Of a stretch of DNA of 64,000 nt, positions 10,501-21,519 are shown piece by piece (the first letter of the stretch is position 1; each line of letters opens with the position of its first letter). The notes below the pieces were generated by a model. The model searched no databases. It had not been told where the DNA came from and saw only the letters and a program-made list of their open reading frames with translations. Source of the stretch: Crambe crambe (lineage: Eukaryota; Porifera; Demospongiae; Poecilosclerida; Crambeidae); contig OZ004594.1 of the NCBI GenBank assembly GCA_963924555.1, positions 1,240,001-1,304,000 on the forward strand, in the 5' to 3' direction. Both the position numbers and the translations under genes were made by a program.

Positions 10501-13272
10501 AATTAGTGTAACACCTGCATGGTGGGGTGTAATAAATCAGGATGTGCTAAACCGGATGATAGTGTGCATTAATTAGAGTCCTATTCACATTGCTATATAT
10601 AGGGGTACCTCTGACGTCTAGATTGCTTCCGCAGACTTTAGGTGCAGCTTTGGCTCCTGCCCCTGCCAACATGCTTGGACACCAGGGCCTCTTCCCTCTC
10701 ATGCCAGGGATGTCCTCCATGCTTCCTGGTCAGACAACCCACCATCCAGCATCCAATTCGGCCACTTCAAGGTCAGTATAAGAGTTGTATACTTAGTTTT
10801 ACAGGTGTGATTATTCATTGGTTGTATTCAGTGACCCCACTGAATTGCAAAGACTGGCAGCTGAACTGCTACTCAATAATGCCATATCTAAGAAGAGGAC
10901 ATCCCCTTCTCCTCCTCCACTCACCATAGACGAGTTCTATCGCCAAAAGAAACTCCTCAAACATTTGTAAGTTGCTTTTATTTTTGAAGTTGTTTTCATT
11001 CTAGCCAATGCTTTCAGTAGTGTACCTTTTCCTGTCTTTCTCAGAACTAAACGCCGACAGAGTTCAGATTCATCCAAGTCGTCATACATGTCCAGTGATT
11101 CCTACTCCCGGTCCAGCTCCTCAGATTCTTCATACAGTGATTCGTACTCGAGTGAGAGTCGATCTCCTTCTCGATCCCCACTCCACAGAACCAAGACCTC
11201 TCACCGTCACTCTCGGAAGCACAAGCTGAAACGTGACCGAAGGGGAAAGAAGCATGGGCCCGAGAAAGAGAAGAAAGAGAGACGAGGAAAAGCTCGTGAT
11301 GACAGGGAGAGAGAGAAAGTCAGAAAGGAGAAAGAAACATCCAGGAAACATCGGCACACAAAGCGGAGAAGATACGAGGCTAGTCCTTCTGGCTCGCAAG
11401 ATCAAGAGTCACGGCAAAAACGTTCTCGACCAGCAGCAGAGAAGAAGCTATTACTCGAGGAATTGGCAGCAGATGCCACAAATCCTCCTCCATCTTCCTC
11501 TCCCTCTCCTGATTTGGCTGCCACACCCCCTGAGGTGCAATTATCAGGAAATGACAGGTCTCTCTCCCCCCTCATTAAGGACTTGGAGGGTTCTTCTTCA
11601 CAACAAAGGCATAAGCATAAGAAGAAAAGAAAACATAAGCATCATCGGCACAGAGGAAAAGAGTCGAAGTCGAGTGCTCAGAAGGAAGAAGATGTGGAGG
11701 AAGAATTAGAAGAGAATAAAATGGCCCCATCCCCTAAGATATCGGAGAATGTTGATGATGCTCTGGAGAAGGGCAATGGAAGTCTGATTGAAGTACCAAA
11801 GATCAATGTTGAAGTTGTTGGAACGGAGTCTGTAAGTGAGACTTGCATTGTTCCTCCTCACTCTCATCCAAAAGATGATGATGATAAAGTGGAGGATCGG
11901 ATTCAGGAAGATTCATCTACTTCTCCATTACCTGACAAAGCAGCTGAAAAAAAGGAAAACGAAACCTCAGAAACAAGTGGAGGAGCCTCACCAGAAGACT
12001 TGCCAGAAGATGGAGCCAACGAACCAATTGTTTCCACTGACAATGTTGTAGCTAAAGAGATGCCCACTGCTGGGAATGCCACTAGAGATGAAGATGAGAG
12101 TTGTGATGAAATGATGATAGAGGAAGAATCAATTGCTCTTCATGCTGACGATGTCCTGGACCCTTCCCTGACAGAAGGTGTTGAAACTGAAAAGAAAGAA
12201 GAAGCAAAGCTTGTGGAACCTGGTAAGTTCTTAACCAAGTGTGTAGGTTCATTTACACCACATGCCATTGGTTTTTTCAGCTCCCCCTCCTCTCACTATT
12301 GAGGATCTATCTTCAGTTTTAGCCCACCTGGGATCACTTGCCGATTGGCGCTCTCTTGGTTTGGAGCTGCGAGTCCCTGGACGCAAGTTAACACAAATCC
12401 AGCAGAAGCACCCAGTGGAAAGCCTGGAGAAGGTGATACTTTATTGGCTGGAAAATGCGGCTAAAGAGAATCGCTCGTGGAAGTACTTGGTCACTGCTCT
12501 CAGAAGTATAGAGGAGAGTGCAATAGCTCATCACATCATCAAAAAATACCCATCAGCTGGCCCTGTCACCTCCGCTGGTTAGTGAACACAGATACATTGA
12601 TGTAGCAGACATCACATCTGTATCATTTTAGGGAAAGAAGAAGGTGAGATCAGTGATAGCGAAGAAGAAGTAGAGGATGGAGATGGGAAGAAGAAAAAGA
12701 AATCTGAGAAGGCTAATGATTTGCCCGACCTTCGAGAAACCATTGCCTCCTTAAAACCTGATCTTAGGGAGACTTTGAACTCACATAAAACCAGGAAGCG
12801 ACCTGCCCCTGGTGATGCAGAGAGTGGGGAAGAGGGAGAGGGTGAAAAGGTGGGCAGTAACGACAATAGTGATGAAGAAGAGGATGACGCACAACACTTT
12901 AAACAGCCACCCAAACGACTGAAGAAGAAGGATAAGGTTCCAAGTATAGCAAGCAGTGTTAGAGGCAGCCTTATGGAGAGTGAGGACAATTCAGATGGCA
13001 GTAGATCATCATCAGAAAGTGAAGAAGAAGTGAAGAGTAAATCAAAGGCAAAGAAGCACAGATCTCGTGATGTGGGGAGGAAAGGAACGAGAGAAAAGAA
13101 AGCCAAGAAGGAAAAGAAGCACAAACATTCTCGAGATCATAAACGTCGCTCTTCTCTTACCAAGTCTTCTCACAAATCAAAGAAGCATTCCAAAACTGAA
13201 CGGGAAAAAAGAGAAAAGAAGTTAAAGAAGCATAAAAAATCATCATCACACTCTGAGAGATCACGTCACTAA
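7554..13272 (+). CDS. RBBP6: RBBP6-like RING ubiquitin ligase with an added Death domain
   Basis: RBBP6/Mpe1 proteins are E3 ligases that also take part in mRNA 3'-end processing. Exons run from 7554-7719 through 7793-7886, 7998-8025, 8477-8584 and about ten more. In order they encode the N-terminal DWNN ubiquitin-like domain (MSCIHFKFSNTFENDKI), a linker (TADLASANATEEDKVMAMIS), a CCHC zinc knuckle (CYRCGNHGHWIKFCP, about 9140), the RING/U-box (CSICKELMKDAVIIPCC with CPSCKK, 9668-9795), a Ser/Lys-rich region, a PLTIDEFYRQKK block and a long RS/acidic/lysine tail. The exon at 12281-12573 encodes a Death-domain-like fold (LADWRSLGLELRV, WKYLVTALRSIEE). It is joined in phase by good splice sites on both sides (GTAAGT at 12222, TTTTTTCAG before 12281, GTTAGT at 12574). 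After it comes another charged tail (12631-13272). I know of no Death domain in vertebrate RBBP6. Predicted length is about 1,300 residues. Confidence 0.9.
12281..12573 (+). other. Death-domain exon inside the RBBP6 gene
   Basis: This exon carries the hydrophobic and tryptophan pattern of a Death domain: LGSLADWRSLGLELRV, then LTQIQQKHP, then LEKVILYWLE, SWKYLVTALRSIEE and a closing helix with AHHIIKKYP. It is phase 1 at its 5' end and flanked by lysine/glutamate-rich exons of the same gene, as expected for an exon-shuffled module. Domain identity rests on pattern only. Confidence 0.7.
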
Positions 13273-13451
13273 GTCATTATATATTATTGGTTTATAATTC
13301 ACTGAAATTATTAATTATTGTGTTAACTTTGCTTTTTAAAGTTCGGTAATGATCGTTCTTGATATTAATGATGCGATGCATATGCGCGCGCGCATAATCT
13401 GGCGGCCCCACCCCCAAAAGGAGGTAAAGGGTCGGCGCCACCAGACTAATT

Positions 13452-16400
13452 ATGGCAGAAGGAGTAGAAGATTCTCTCTTCCTTCAAGCTAGGTACTTCA
13501 TCTTGACACTGTGTTATAGGTTATTTATGTTGTGCGTACGCAGGGGCATAGTGGGAGTGGAGTTTGAAGAATGGATAGGGAAGCTGCTTGCTGTTCTTCA
13601 ATCCAACGACAGAGGTCCCACTTGTCTGACGCTCCTCAGACAGCTCTATGTCCTCACAGCTGCCACTAAGTACAGGAGAAAGTAAGCCTATTATCACACA
13701 AGGCATACGCTTCCATATGCACGTATTAAGATACTGTATGATGCACTGGTAATTTATGCCCCTAGCCTCAGCCTTGAAATATACAAATTGCTGCTGAGCA
13801 TAGTGCTTGAGCCTGAGCAAGGGTCCTTGAAAGTGAGACTGATAGCAGCCACCATTCTGCAAGAGTTGTCTCCATCCAAACACATCGATGTCCCAGATTT
13901 CAACCCGCCAGTGGAGAGGAGGAACATTCCTTTTGTGCTCCCGGTCATGCTGGCACAGTCAAACACCAGAGACAAATTGATCCAGTTTGCCCCCAAAATT
14001 ATTGAGTAAGTTGATTCTGAGAGTTATGGAGTCAAAAATTGTTTCAATACAAGGCTGCAGTACATACGGCCCAGCCTAGATTTTAGGGCCATCCCTACAT
14101 TTTTTTTTTTGCACTTAATTATACAGTAAGTAATATGAACATCTTTTTTTCTCTAATTATACAGGTTCATGACAGGACCTGGTCAGGACAGCGAGTTAGC
14201 CCTGGCTGTGCTTAGCGCCCTTCATGGTCTGTGTTCCCACCCCAGGGCATTGGAACTGGTAGAAGCAGAGCAGCTGCACTCCATTGGTCTCCAGCTGGCC
14301 ACTTGGCTCAAGCAAGCCAGCAAAAACTCCCAGCCTGCTCCCACCACTGGAATCAGCCTTTTTGGAGGAGGAGGAAAGAAACAGGTATTATATGGGAAGT
14401 GAACTTCTTGAAGAAACGTCCAGGGTCCTATCATAGAGCCCTATAGCAGCGTCTGTAGCATAGCAATTTACATAATTTTTATCTTTTATTATTCCATCAA
14501 GTTGATTCCAGTGAAAGAGATTGATGGTGGACCATCACAAGGAATATTTACGGTCTTAAATCTAGGTATGTTAATTAAGTTTTGCCTTCTCTCCGATCTC
14601 AAGGCAGTGTCATCCCATTCTGTTATTGCAGGTGGCTACTACTCTACTGACCAGCTGCTGAATGTCGCTGCTTTCTCCTTCCTCCGACGATGGCTTAGGA
14701 CTGCCGTTGTGAACAAGGATGGGGTCCCTCCATCCCCTTCCACCTCCCTCTCTGCCACACCCACTCCAGAAGTGGTACGTTAAAAATTTTTTTCAACTGC
14801 CTCAAAGAATTTATAATAATATTTCTTCCATAGGAAAGTAGAAGTATTTCTCGTACATCCACTCCTTCACTTACTTCCTCCCTCCCTGGTGGTTTCACCT
14901 CTCCTCTGGTCTCGTCCGGTGGGTCTCCCCTGATTTCTCCGGGGGCAGGAAGGAGAGGGAAGCCGGGACTGAAGGAGGCTGCTGTCCAGTATTGCCTCAG
15001 GGTTATTGAGCAGTGTGAGAGAAGTGAGTTTTGATTTGTATAGGCCTATCAGGCATGGCCATGGCTGTTTTATCTCCAATTTGTTAGAACCTCTTAAGAG
15101 TGAAGATATGTTGCTTATTGATGCAGTGAGTTGCACATCTCTTCTTTCTCCCTCTAATCTTACCATCTTCTCCCTTTTCCTTCCCTTTTATAGTGCCTGT
15201 ATGAGTGCATCTCTACACTCAACCTTCTCTGCTCAGCGAGCTCCTCCCTGATTCACACAGTCTTCCCCAAGATGCGACTCCTCTACTCTCGTGTCACCCA
15301 AGATCCCATCTCCAACTCCAGACTCCTCCTTGTCTTACTGCAGTTCTTCGTCAACCATGGTACAATATTACTTTCCATCATTCTTTTAATTAGAGTAACC
15401 GTAATAGTACAAAATTACTTCTCATAATTAGAATGTGCGTAGGCAGTTATAATTTTATTCTATGATAGGCGAATCGGAAATGTATGACTTAGACGGCTTG
15501 ATTGATCTATTCTTTGGAAAAGTTTTATCAATAAAGTTCAATGAGTAAGTTCTCAGTTAATAACACTCTTTATTATCATTATAGCCATTATTAGTCCTGC
15601 CCTAGCCTACGACGTCATAGCCTACCTCATTGACAACACTGAGAAGCTGCATACCTCTACAAGCATCTTCACTAAATTCTTCCCTAACATCCTAAAAGTA
15701 TAAGGTTTTTATTTGTTTATTATTGTTGTTGTTGTTGTTGTTTTCCTTCTTCTTCCTTTGTTCATTGCACTGTATACATCTTTCGCGTATAGATATTAGC
15801 TTGGTTCCCTGTCACTTTCACTGCCGAGTTTCTCCAATTATTGCCCACCTTCATCTCGGAGAACACAGCCCTGGAGGTCCTTCACTCGATCTTGGACCTT
15901 CCATGTCTGGCCGCCACTCTTCAAGCCCAGTACATCCTCTCCACTCATCCCAACAGCACCATTGATACCCTCTTCCCTCAGTACTCCAAGTGCCTCGCTG
16001 CTTTCCAAGACGGGACGTACAAATTCATGTTTGGTCACTTCCTGCGCTCGGAGAATGGGAAAGGGGACACCATCGATCGACTGGGCAGCTTACACCATCT
16101 CCTCTTGGATTTTGTGGAGCATGAAAGAGTGAAGGCTGTGGCAAGAGTGGCTCCTCTCATGATGAAGTGAGTCAAATTGAAGTCGTTTCCTTTTCATGCA
16201 AGAAGCTGTTGCTATTTGTATCATTGTCCAGAATTTTTTTCAAGACCGTGTTGTATGGAGGGAACAGTAAAGTGACGATACAGCTGGCCTCAATACTGCT
16301 GGAAAGGATTGTTCTCCTGTACAATCTCGAGCCCTTTGTCAGCGAAGCTCACAAGGTCTTGGCCAAGCAGCTGCTGCTCATCTACGAACTCCACCCCCAC

Positions 16401-17105
16401 TTGGTTGTGGACCAGCAGAGAGATCTTTTAGATTACCTTGGCAACCTAAGGACTCTAACCACTGGTGGAGAACACTGTTATATACATCTGGTGAGATTTT
16501 TTTTTTTTTTTTTTCCAAAGGAAAATATCATTATTAATGTGCAGATATGGATAGTGGGAGAGTACAGTCACGTTGGTTATGATTCACGCTGTTCCTCCAG
16601 TCTACTTAACCAGTTCTTTGGGGTAGGTTGTGGTGCACTTTATTTAGGATTAACACACCCACACACCGTTATTCTGCCCACACAGACTCTAGAGTCGGTA
16701 GCATACGAGATCAGCATCAACTTTAATAAGGAGGTGAACTTCAGCACTCGGCTCTTGATGGTTCTGATGAGTACGGTGGCAAAACTGGCCTCCCGTTGTC
16801 AAGATCTAATACCCAGGGCTCTCTTGTGTCTCAACAAGATTGTCTTGCTCAGTTCTGTAAGCTCTCCAGCCTGTTATTCATTAAAATTCATGAAACATGA
16901 CCTATAGGACACTGGAAATGATCAGGACACACACCGGATTCTCCTGAACAGGGCTAACGAACTGGTGAATGTGCTAAAGATTCCAAGCCTGGCATCTGCA
17001 GTGCTCAGCCCCCCTCCTCACCACTATGGGACCAAGGAGATGAAGAGGCAGACAGACATGACAAGACTACTACAGTCCACTTCAAACCACCTCAATATAA
17101 AGTAA
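13452..17105 (+). CDS. AP5Z1: AP-5 complex subunit zeta-1
   Basis: AP5Z1 (KIAA0415, SPG48) is the large helical subunit of the late-endosomal AP-5 adaptor, which works with SPG11/SPG15 in retrieval from endosomes to the Golgi. The first exon (13452-13492) encodes MAEGVEDSLFLQA. The second (from 13544) encodes a segment ending LRQLYVLTAATKY, as at the start of the human protein. Later exons carry the hallmark blocks STDQLLNVAAFSFLRRWL, AVQYCLRVIEQCER, WFPVTFTAEFLQLLPTFI with TALEVLHSILDLPCLAA, LVVDQQRDLLDYLG, IWIVGEYSHVGYDSRCSSS and TVAKLASRCQDLIPRA. These follow human AP5Z1 in order, so the gene looks complete at about the usual 800 residues. A poly-T tract at 16498-16514 marks one intron. 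The stop at 17103-17105 is only about 80 bp from the convergent RPS2 stop. Confidence 0.92.
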
Positions 17106-17182
17106 TTTTGTACAGGCACGTGTTCAAAAAAAATAATTTTTTTTTCTTTTCAATATACATCAATTGTTCTATGTTCCCATTC

Positions 17183-18168
17183 TTATAACTCTGGCTGAGC
17201 TGCTGCAATGGGTTGGGATTTCTGGGTCTTGGCCAGGTAGTCTGTAAACTCCTGGTAAGGGGTTTTGTTCAGCTTGCTCTCCGGCCAGAACTCAGGGGTC
17301 AAGTAGGTGAAAGTGCACGAGATGGCAGCAAAGGTTGCCTTGGCTACAATATTGATGTATCATTCAACACTACAGATAGACTGGGTAAGGTATACTTGCC
17401 AAAGTTTCCAAGAGTAGCAGTAGAACCCCTACCACTGGTGTAGCAGTCCTCCACACCTGCCATCTGCAGCAGCTTCTTGGGAACGCCAGCTGCAACGATA
17501 CCAGTACCACGAGGAGCAGGAATAAGACGTACCAACACACTGCCACACTTTCCTGTCACCTGATAAAAGCAATTTTAAGCATGTAGTCTATCAACAAATC
17601 ATAGCAACTTACCTTGCAGGGAACAGTATGTGGGCTGCCGATTTTATTTCCCCAGTAACCCAAACGAACTGGAATGACGGAGAGTTTTGCCAGACTAATA
17701 GCTCCTCTGATAGCAGTGGCTACCTCCTTTGAGCACTTGACACCGAGCCCTACATGACCACTGTAATCACCCATTGCTACAAAGGCCTTGAACCTTGTGC
17801 GCTGGCCAGCTCTGGTCTGCTTTTGAACAGGCATGATCTTGAGGACTTCGTCTTTCATGGAATTACCCAAGAATTGATCTATAATCTCCGTTTCTTTGAT
17901 TGGGATAGAATAGAGGTAAATGTCCTCGATTCTCTTGATCTTTCCATCCTTCACAAGACGTCCCAATTTTGTCACCGGAATCCACTAAAAGAAACATTAC
18001 TTGATAATAATACCACATCTTCTTAATACTACAAACCTCCTTATCTTCCGGCTTTCCTCTACCTCTACCACGTCCACGCCCCCTACCACGACCTCTTCCT
18101 CGTCCACGACCACCTCGACCAAATCCTCCACGGTCTCCTCCACCACCGGCTGATCCTGGGTCTGCCAT
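17183..18168 (-). CDS. RPS2: 40S ribosomal protein S2 (uS5)
   Basis: Four exons (18168-18037, 17984-17613, 17559-17400, 17343-17183) give 274 residues. The N-terminal RGR-rich tail (GRGRGRG repeats), [15 protein letters not shown]-region equivalents and [17 protein letters not shown] identify uS5 of the small ribosomal subunit, which lines the mRNA entry channel. The third intron (17399-17344) starts with GCAAGT rather than GT. Using it restores the family sequence [11 protein letters not shown] across the junction and keeps the total length divisible by three. The ATG is preceded by an apparent 5'-leader intron, and a pyrimidine tract lies near the likely transcription start. Confidence 0.96.
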
Positions 18169-18651
18169 TTACTGCATTCAAAAAAATATCACATTCTTTC
18201 TATTCCACACTCCTCTCACTAGTAATAAAAACTCGAAGTTAATTCAGATCGTGAAAGATTACTTACGTGATGTCTTCTACTTTACCCTTTTTACACACGT
18301 TGCAAAGAAGGAGAAATTTTACTGCGCATGCGCTAATAACTTGGCAACTGTTATAGCCACTCCCCTAACAACAGAGAACATGGCGCCCAATAAACAAAGC
18401 CGCACCTGTTAGTGCATTGACTTTTCTAAGCTTGGAGTGACGGATCTGTTCTTCCTTTGGACGGGCGAAGTAAGCGAAGTAAACCTCCCAGGGATCTATA
18501 ATAGGTAAAGAAAGCTTAGCCCCAGGAAAGTTTATAATAACCTATAAATACAAGGTGAAAAAAAGCTATCTCCAAATAGCTAGTTTATAGTACTCATCAT
18601 TTTCTAGTACTGATCATCATTCATCTGACTCGAACTCTGAATTTTGCAAGT
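18169..18651. other. Divergent intergenic region between RPS2 and DNAI2
   Basis: Contains the RPS2 leader intron and promoter motifs plus the DNAI2 upstream sequence. No additional gene is seen. Confidence 0.55.
18296..18333 (-). promoter_or_regulatory. RPS2/DNAI2 shared promoter: NRF1-like palindrome and TOP-like tract
   Basis: TGCGCATGCGC lies at 18323-18333. On the minus strand it is followed about 15 bases on by the pyrimidine-rich TTTCTCCTTCTTTGC, which resembles a 5' TOP start of ribosomal protein mRNAs. Placement is consistent, but the start site itself is not proven. Confidence 0.4.
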
Positions 18652-21118
18652 ATGGAGATCGTATACGTCTACACAAAGAAGCGTTCAGAATTTGGTCGGC
18701 AGCCTTTATTTTCAGACTCTGGAGCCCAAACAAATGTCAACATTGAACCGGATGAGTCTCTGAGAGACAACTTTATTGAAAAGGACCCTGTAGACATGGT
18801 AGTACAGTATGCTCCAGAAATGACAGAGCATGAGGTAACTTCATCAACTGAGTGTAGTTTGGATAAATGCAACCCTCTCCCCTTACAATTCCAACTCTAG
18901 GTGAACACAGAGCGGTATGAGACAGAGAGTCGAGGAATGAACCACACTGAAGGTGGTTGGCCTAAAGATATCAATCCTGCAGAAGTGGAGCAAACCATTA
19001 GATTTAGGAAGAAAGTAGAAAAGGATGAGGCCTATATCAATATAATCGCACGTCTTGGATCAGTGAGTTTTAACTAGCTTCTATCTGAAAAAACTCTTAA
19101 ACTGTGTCTATAAATTTAGGAAATGGAGCACTACTTAATGCAAAACAATGCCATAGATATTTATGAAGAGTACTTCTCAAATTACAAATCAACTGCAATC
19201 TCCAGTGATCCTCCTTCTGCAAAGACTGTCAGCATTTTCCGGGACCCAAATGATGTCAAAAGAGCAGTTACTCATATATCCTGGTATCCTGATGGTGCTG
19301 CTCGGCTAGCTGCTGCCTACTCTACACTAGAATTTCAGAAATTGGGGGGTACAATGTGTCTAGATTCATATATTTGGGAACTAGGTATGTTATTAGCCAT
19401 GATTTCAATATCAGGTATATATTTAACTCTCACGACTCTAGAGAATCCAAACAAACCAGAGCACACTATGCATCCTTCATCTCCCATGCTGTGTTTGGAG
19501 TACAACCCCAAAGATCCTCACATGTTAGTTGGGGGTTGTTACAACGGCCAGCTAGCTGTCTTTGACACACGAAAAGGAAGTCAGCCTGTAGAAGTCACTC
19601 CTGTGGAAATCAGCCATCATGATCCTGTTCACAAGTTAATCTTTCCTTCCTCAAAAACAGGTAAAACTTTCACATATTATTATAGAGTCACTACAATGAA
19701 TGTTTTGTTGTTTTTTTTGTTGTTGTTTTTTTTTTGCTGTAGGCTCTGATGTTTTCTCTACATCTACTGATGGTAGAGTGTTGTGGTGGGACATTCGTAA
19801 GCTGGGCGAGCCAGTTGAAACGCTACCATTGGAATTTGCTGGTTTCAAACCTGGGCAGAAACTGGGAGGAATATCCCTGGAATATGAGTCTACTATGGTA
19901 ACAGGTCATAAGTAGGGTGAAAGTGATATTGATTCCAATTCCTTTGTAGCCAACCAAGTTCATGGTAGGTACTGAACAAGGTGCCATACTTTTGTGCAAT
20001 CGTAAAGGGAAAACTCCAGCTGATAAAATCACGTCAGCCTTCACTGGTCACCATGGCCCCATATATTCCTTACAAGTTAGTTTCTTCTTCTTCTTGTGTC
20101 CATAGCTACTAATATTATTCTTTCATCACAGAGAAACCCTTTTTATCCCAAATACTTCCTGTCTGTTGGTGATTGGACAGCTAGGGTAATAAAAGGACTA
20201 AATTATTATATGAATATTCACCCGTTTCTTTTTATATCAATAAAGATTTGGTCGGAGGATGCCAAAGAATCTCCCATTATGTGGACAAACTACAATTCTA
20301 CAGTTTTGACTGACAGTTGCTGGAGTCCAACCAGGCCTGGAGTGTTCTTCACTTCCAGTATGAGTGGAAGTTTGGATATCTGGGACATCCTTTTCAAACA
20401 ATCGGCCCCAACACTTTCTGTCAAGGTGAATTAAAGTGTCAGCTAGTAATAGCTGGTTAATGATTTCTTCTTCTCTTTTCTTTCTTTTGAAGGTGTGTGA
20501 TGATTCTCTACACTCACTTCGTTGTCATGACCAAGGCAAGCTTTTAGCCTGTGGCTCCCATTTGGGTGACATCACTTTGCTGGAGCTATCTGATTTCATC
20601 AGTGTTCTACAGCCCAATGAGAAGCAGAATATCACTGCTGTAGGTCACAGGTGTAATATCACACTAGATGATAATATCATCAATACTTTTGACTAGGTCC
20701 TGGAGCGTGAAACTCATCGTGAGAAGATCTTGGAAGGACGACGGCGTGAGATAAAATTGAAACTCAAGCAGCAAACTGCTGCAGCAGCTGCTGCAGCCAC
20801 AGGGGGAGGAGGAGGGGGAGCTGGAGGGGGAGGAGCCGGGTGAGTACAGTACACAAGATCAGAGCCAAAATTATCCCTTCTTGGTTGCACAGAGAGGAAG
20901 AAGGGGATAATGAAAATTTCGTTGGCGATGCCGAGAAAGATTTTTGGACTCTTTTGGCTCAAGAAAGGAAAGATATTGAAGCCAAGGAAGAGAAAAGACG
21001 AGAATTACTAATGCCAAAACAGCCAACACCCATCCCAGAGTTAGAAGAAGAAGCAGTTCCAATACAAAATGCTGAAGAAGATGCCAAGTCCAATAATGAA
21101 GGAGCAGTTGAATCATGA
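18652..21118 (+). CDS. DNAI2: Axonemal dynein intermediate chain 2
   Basis: DNAI2 is an intermediate chain of the outer dynein arm that powers ciliary beating. The start [15 protein letters not shown], the block [30 protein letters not shown], the WD segments ([88 protein letters not shown]) and [15 protein letters not shown] all follow the human protein in order. About twelve exons are separated by short introns. The C-terminal exons carry a glycine-rich insert (GGGGGGAGGGGAG, near 20800-20838) and then a charged EE/EK helix ending at 21118. In a sponge this fits the flagella of choanocytes, larval cells and sperm. Confidence 0.95.
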
Positions 21119-21519
21119 TTTCACAATGATGACTGAATATTAGTGGAATATTTTACTTTAATACTTTTGAGCCTTCTCTTTCTTTGAGTCTTTCTTATCT
21201 TCTAACTCCCCACCTAATGTCATCTTCTTAGTAACTTTTAATTTAATCATTAATTATTTTCCTGTCTATAATTCCGATACTAACTGTACTCATAAATCTT
21301 GTACTGCCATGTGCCATTATAATTATAGTGCTGCACGTGCAGATTTATGGGAGGGGCTCTCAGTACCAATATTTATGAGCTCCGCCCACTCCCTTTCAAA
21401 TAGTTGCAAAAAATGTAAACAGCTTTTTCTGGTGCATTGAGTGTGCACTTTATGACAATTTTTTGGTAGATTAGCTAGCCTGTTAGATCCAAAGGTTCTA
21501 GCTGTTAGCTGCTTTAGCC
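21119..21519. other. Intergenic region between DNAI2 and the formin gene
   Basis: No gene is seen. It contains the perfect palindrome CTGCACGTGCAG (21331-21342, an E-box core) and GGGCTC/CCGCCC-type boxes near 21353-21390, which may belong to the formin promoter. Confidence 0.45.
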
